Assembly (NCBI GenBank): GCA_000934455.1
Contig: KN883071.1
Span: 12,870-34,144 of the forward strand
DNA length: 21,275 nt
Reading direction: 5' to 3'
Source: Apostichopus parvimensis
Taxonomy: Eukaryota > Echinodermata > Holothuroidea > Aspidochirotida > Stichopodidae
The notes beneath the pieces were generated by a model. That model was not told where the DNA came from, searched no databases, and worked only from the letters and a program-made list of their open reading frames with translations. Made by a program: the position numbers and the translations under genes. Shown here piece by piece: positions 19,620 through 21,275 of this stretch. The number at the start of each line of letters is the position of its first letter. The stretch's first letter is position 1.

Positions 19620-21275
19620 TATGCAGTGATGGCATTCTGAAAAATGTTTTTTTTTACTTTGAGAAATGATCATCCAAAAGAAAATTCAAGCCGAATAAGA
19701 TCTTTGTATTCAAAATCAAAATCAAATTAAAAATCATAAGAAGACTGCGTTACGATAGCAACATAATGAAATATAGGCCTATATGTTACTTGGCAACTTT
19801 AGCAAATTCCATAGTAAAGAGAAAAAAAATGTGAGTAAAGATTGACTCATTGTGTACGTCTGTGAGTCTTCATCGAATCTATAATATAACGCTGAGTTGC
19901 CTTGACTTCTCTATAATGATTCCATAAGGAAGATAATGTAGGCATACTCCTGCTAATGTACCGTTGTAATTTAGTTCACAAAAATGTTAACCCGCACCCC
20001 TGCCCCCCCCCCCCATAAATGAAATTGGACAAGAAATGTATCGTCATTAATGTTCTATTGTAGTAAGAAACATTAATGTATCGATTTAAACCATTTTACT
20101 CCTTTTAACTTGAGGAGTACGATATTCGATTATGTTTGGATAGCCTATTACATATAGCTTGTTTAGAGACACAGAGTTACAACCGATAAATCCATTTTTA
20201 AGATGAAAACCAAGTTTAAAAGCTCAATTGTACCCCGTGCAAACTCTGTACCTACTACTACCCATGTACAACCCTCTACCACCCCTCCCCCTCCCTTCCC
20301 ATGAATCCCTCAGTCCCGCATCACACCAATAGGCTATGTCTGATGTCACATCAATTCTTTAATCCTTATACTCTTTGTGTGTATATATATATATAAGAGA
20401 ATTCTTAGCGAGAATGGATAACGGCCTTCGATTGCCAGAGAAAAAGTAGAATATTTGACACAAAATTAGGCACAGTGATGATACATAACCGATAAAGTCG
20501 ACTTACTAAAGTTGTTAGTTAAGGTTTAGTAAGTCTAAGCACTATATTTATTGGATTACTAATTAACCGTTTACATAAATATCAACTAACTTTTGCTAAT
20601 ATGGAAATTCAGCAGCATGCGGTGCGGGAAATCATGCTTCCTCATATACCGTGTGCTTCCCTTGCAAAAACTCCGCAAACGATGGTGAAACATTAATTGT
20701 GTGTTGCATGATATGACACAAACAGTCTTTGTTTATCAAATCAATAAACGATAATGATGATGATGCATAAATGTAATGTTTGTTTTATCTGAATCAACTT
20801 TTTCACGCTTTTGTCAAATTTTGTCCTATCTTTAACGCTAAATGGGCTGACTTGTTGAGGCCATTCAGAGGTGTTATTACACATGAGTTTTTTGGTTGGC
20901 TGCCATATGCAGATAACCACCCTTGTCAATTATTTATTTATTATTTTTATATTTTAATATTTTAACATTAAAGGGTAAACTCGGTTAGCGTAAAGCAAAT
21001 CTCCCCGAGGCCAGGGATGTCAATTATCCGTGTGCGTTGGGTCGTGAAGTACTGAGTACCATATCGGAGCACAGAGAAATTACAATCCGGTTTAGTTCAG
21101 CGAAATAGTCTGCTACACGGCCGTTTGCCTGTTTAACAATTTGATGGCATTTTGATTAAAACCACCTATTCATTCAATGCGACGAAAAACCAAATGGGAA
21201 TATATAAACTAAATGGGTAATAGTCGCGACGTGCAAACTATAAACACAATCATAGTAAGTAGGGTTGGTAGGTGG
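19620..21275. other. Upstream region, no gene seen
   Basis: Short frames at 20740-20965 on both strands are not convincing. The region holds a C12 run near 20003, a C-rich tract at about 20280-20300 and an AT microsatellite at 20382. The last 300 bases have higher GC but no recognisable gene. Confidence 0.6.
20382..20396. repeat. (GT/AT)n microsatellite
   Basis: GTGTGTATATATATATATA-type run in the region upstream of the IRF promoter. Confidence 0.85.

Noticed and set aside
20741-20965. Overlapping frames on both strands of about 60 codons
   Set aside because: Both look compositionally random and mutually overlapping; no family recognised.

Overview
The window looks like animal nuclear DNA: AT-rich and intron-rich, with long noncoding stretches, simple repeats and only short open frames. 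Its one gene I can recognise is a spliced gene on the minus strand encoding an interferon regulatory factor (IRF) family transcription factor. IRFs occur only in metazoans and are absent from flies and nematodes. This, with the frequent word TAGGCCTA, fits a marine invertebrate such as an echinoderm, but the species assignment is a guess.

Gene layout, read right to left. A candidate promoter (CCAAT and TATA-like boxes at 19441-19461) and a noncoding leader exon (about 19416-19205) are followed by a 3.2 kb intron. The coding part runs from ATG 15938 to TGA 6093 in ten exons: 15938-15750, 14442-14265, 10982-10945, 10117-10054, 9855-9764, 9430-9376, 8636-8532, 8085-7825, 7206-6993 and 6588-6093. 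All nine coding introns are GT-AG, all phases agree, and the sum is 1692 nt, giving 563 residues. Exons 1-2 encode the five-tryptophan DNA-binding domain. Exons 3-8 encode a Tyr/Gly/Gln/Pro-rich linker. Exons 9-10 encode the IRF association domain and a serine/acidic tail. A candidate poly(A) signal lies at 5770-5765.

Positions 1-5760 are intergenic: I see no gene, one probable hAT-like foldback element (about 2036-2362), a (CT)13 microsatellite and several C/G homopolymers. The intron at 10983-14264 holds a plus-strand exon-like segment of unknown meaning. The leader intron (16034-19204) carries a 129-bp tandem duplication. Positions 19620-21275 hold nothing I can identify beyond simple repeats.

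The most notable points are biological: an IRF4/8-like DNA-binding domain with Thr in place of the base-contacting Cys, a possible pLxIS-like motif after the association domain, a 38-nt microexon just after the DNA-binding domain, and a low-complexity aromatic linker built from small exons. Genome-style oddities are long C/G runs, often G-rich on the sense strand of introns, and an excess of TGACGTCA.
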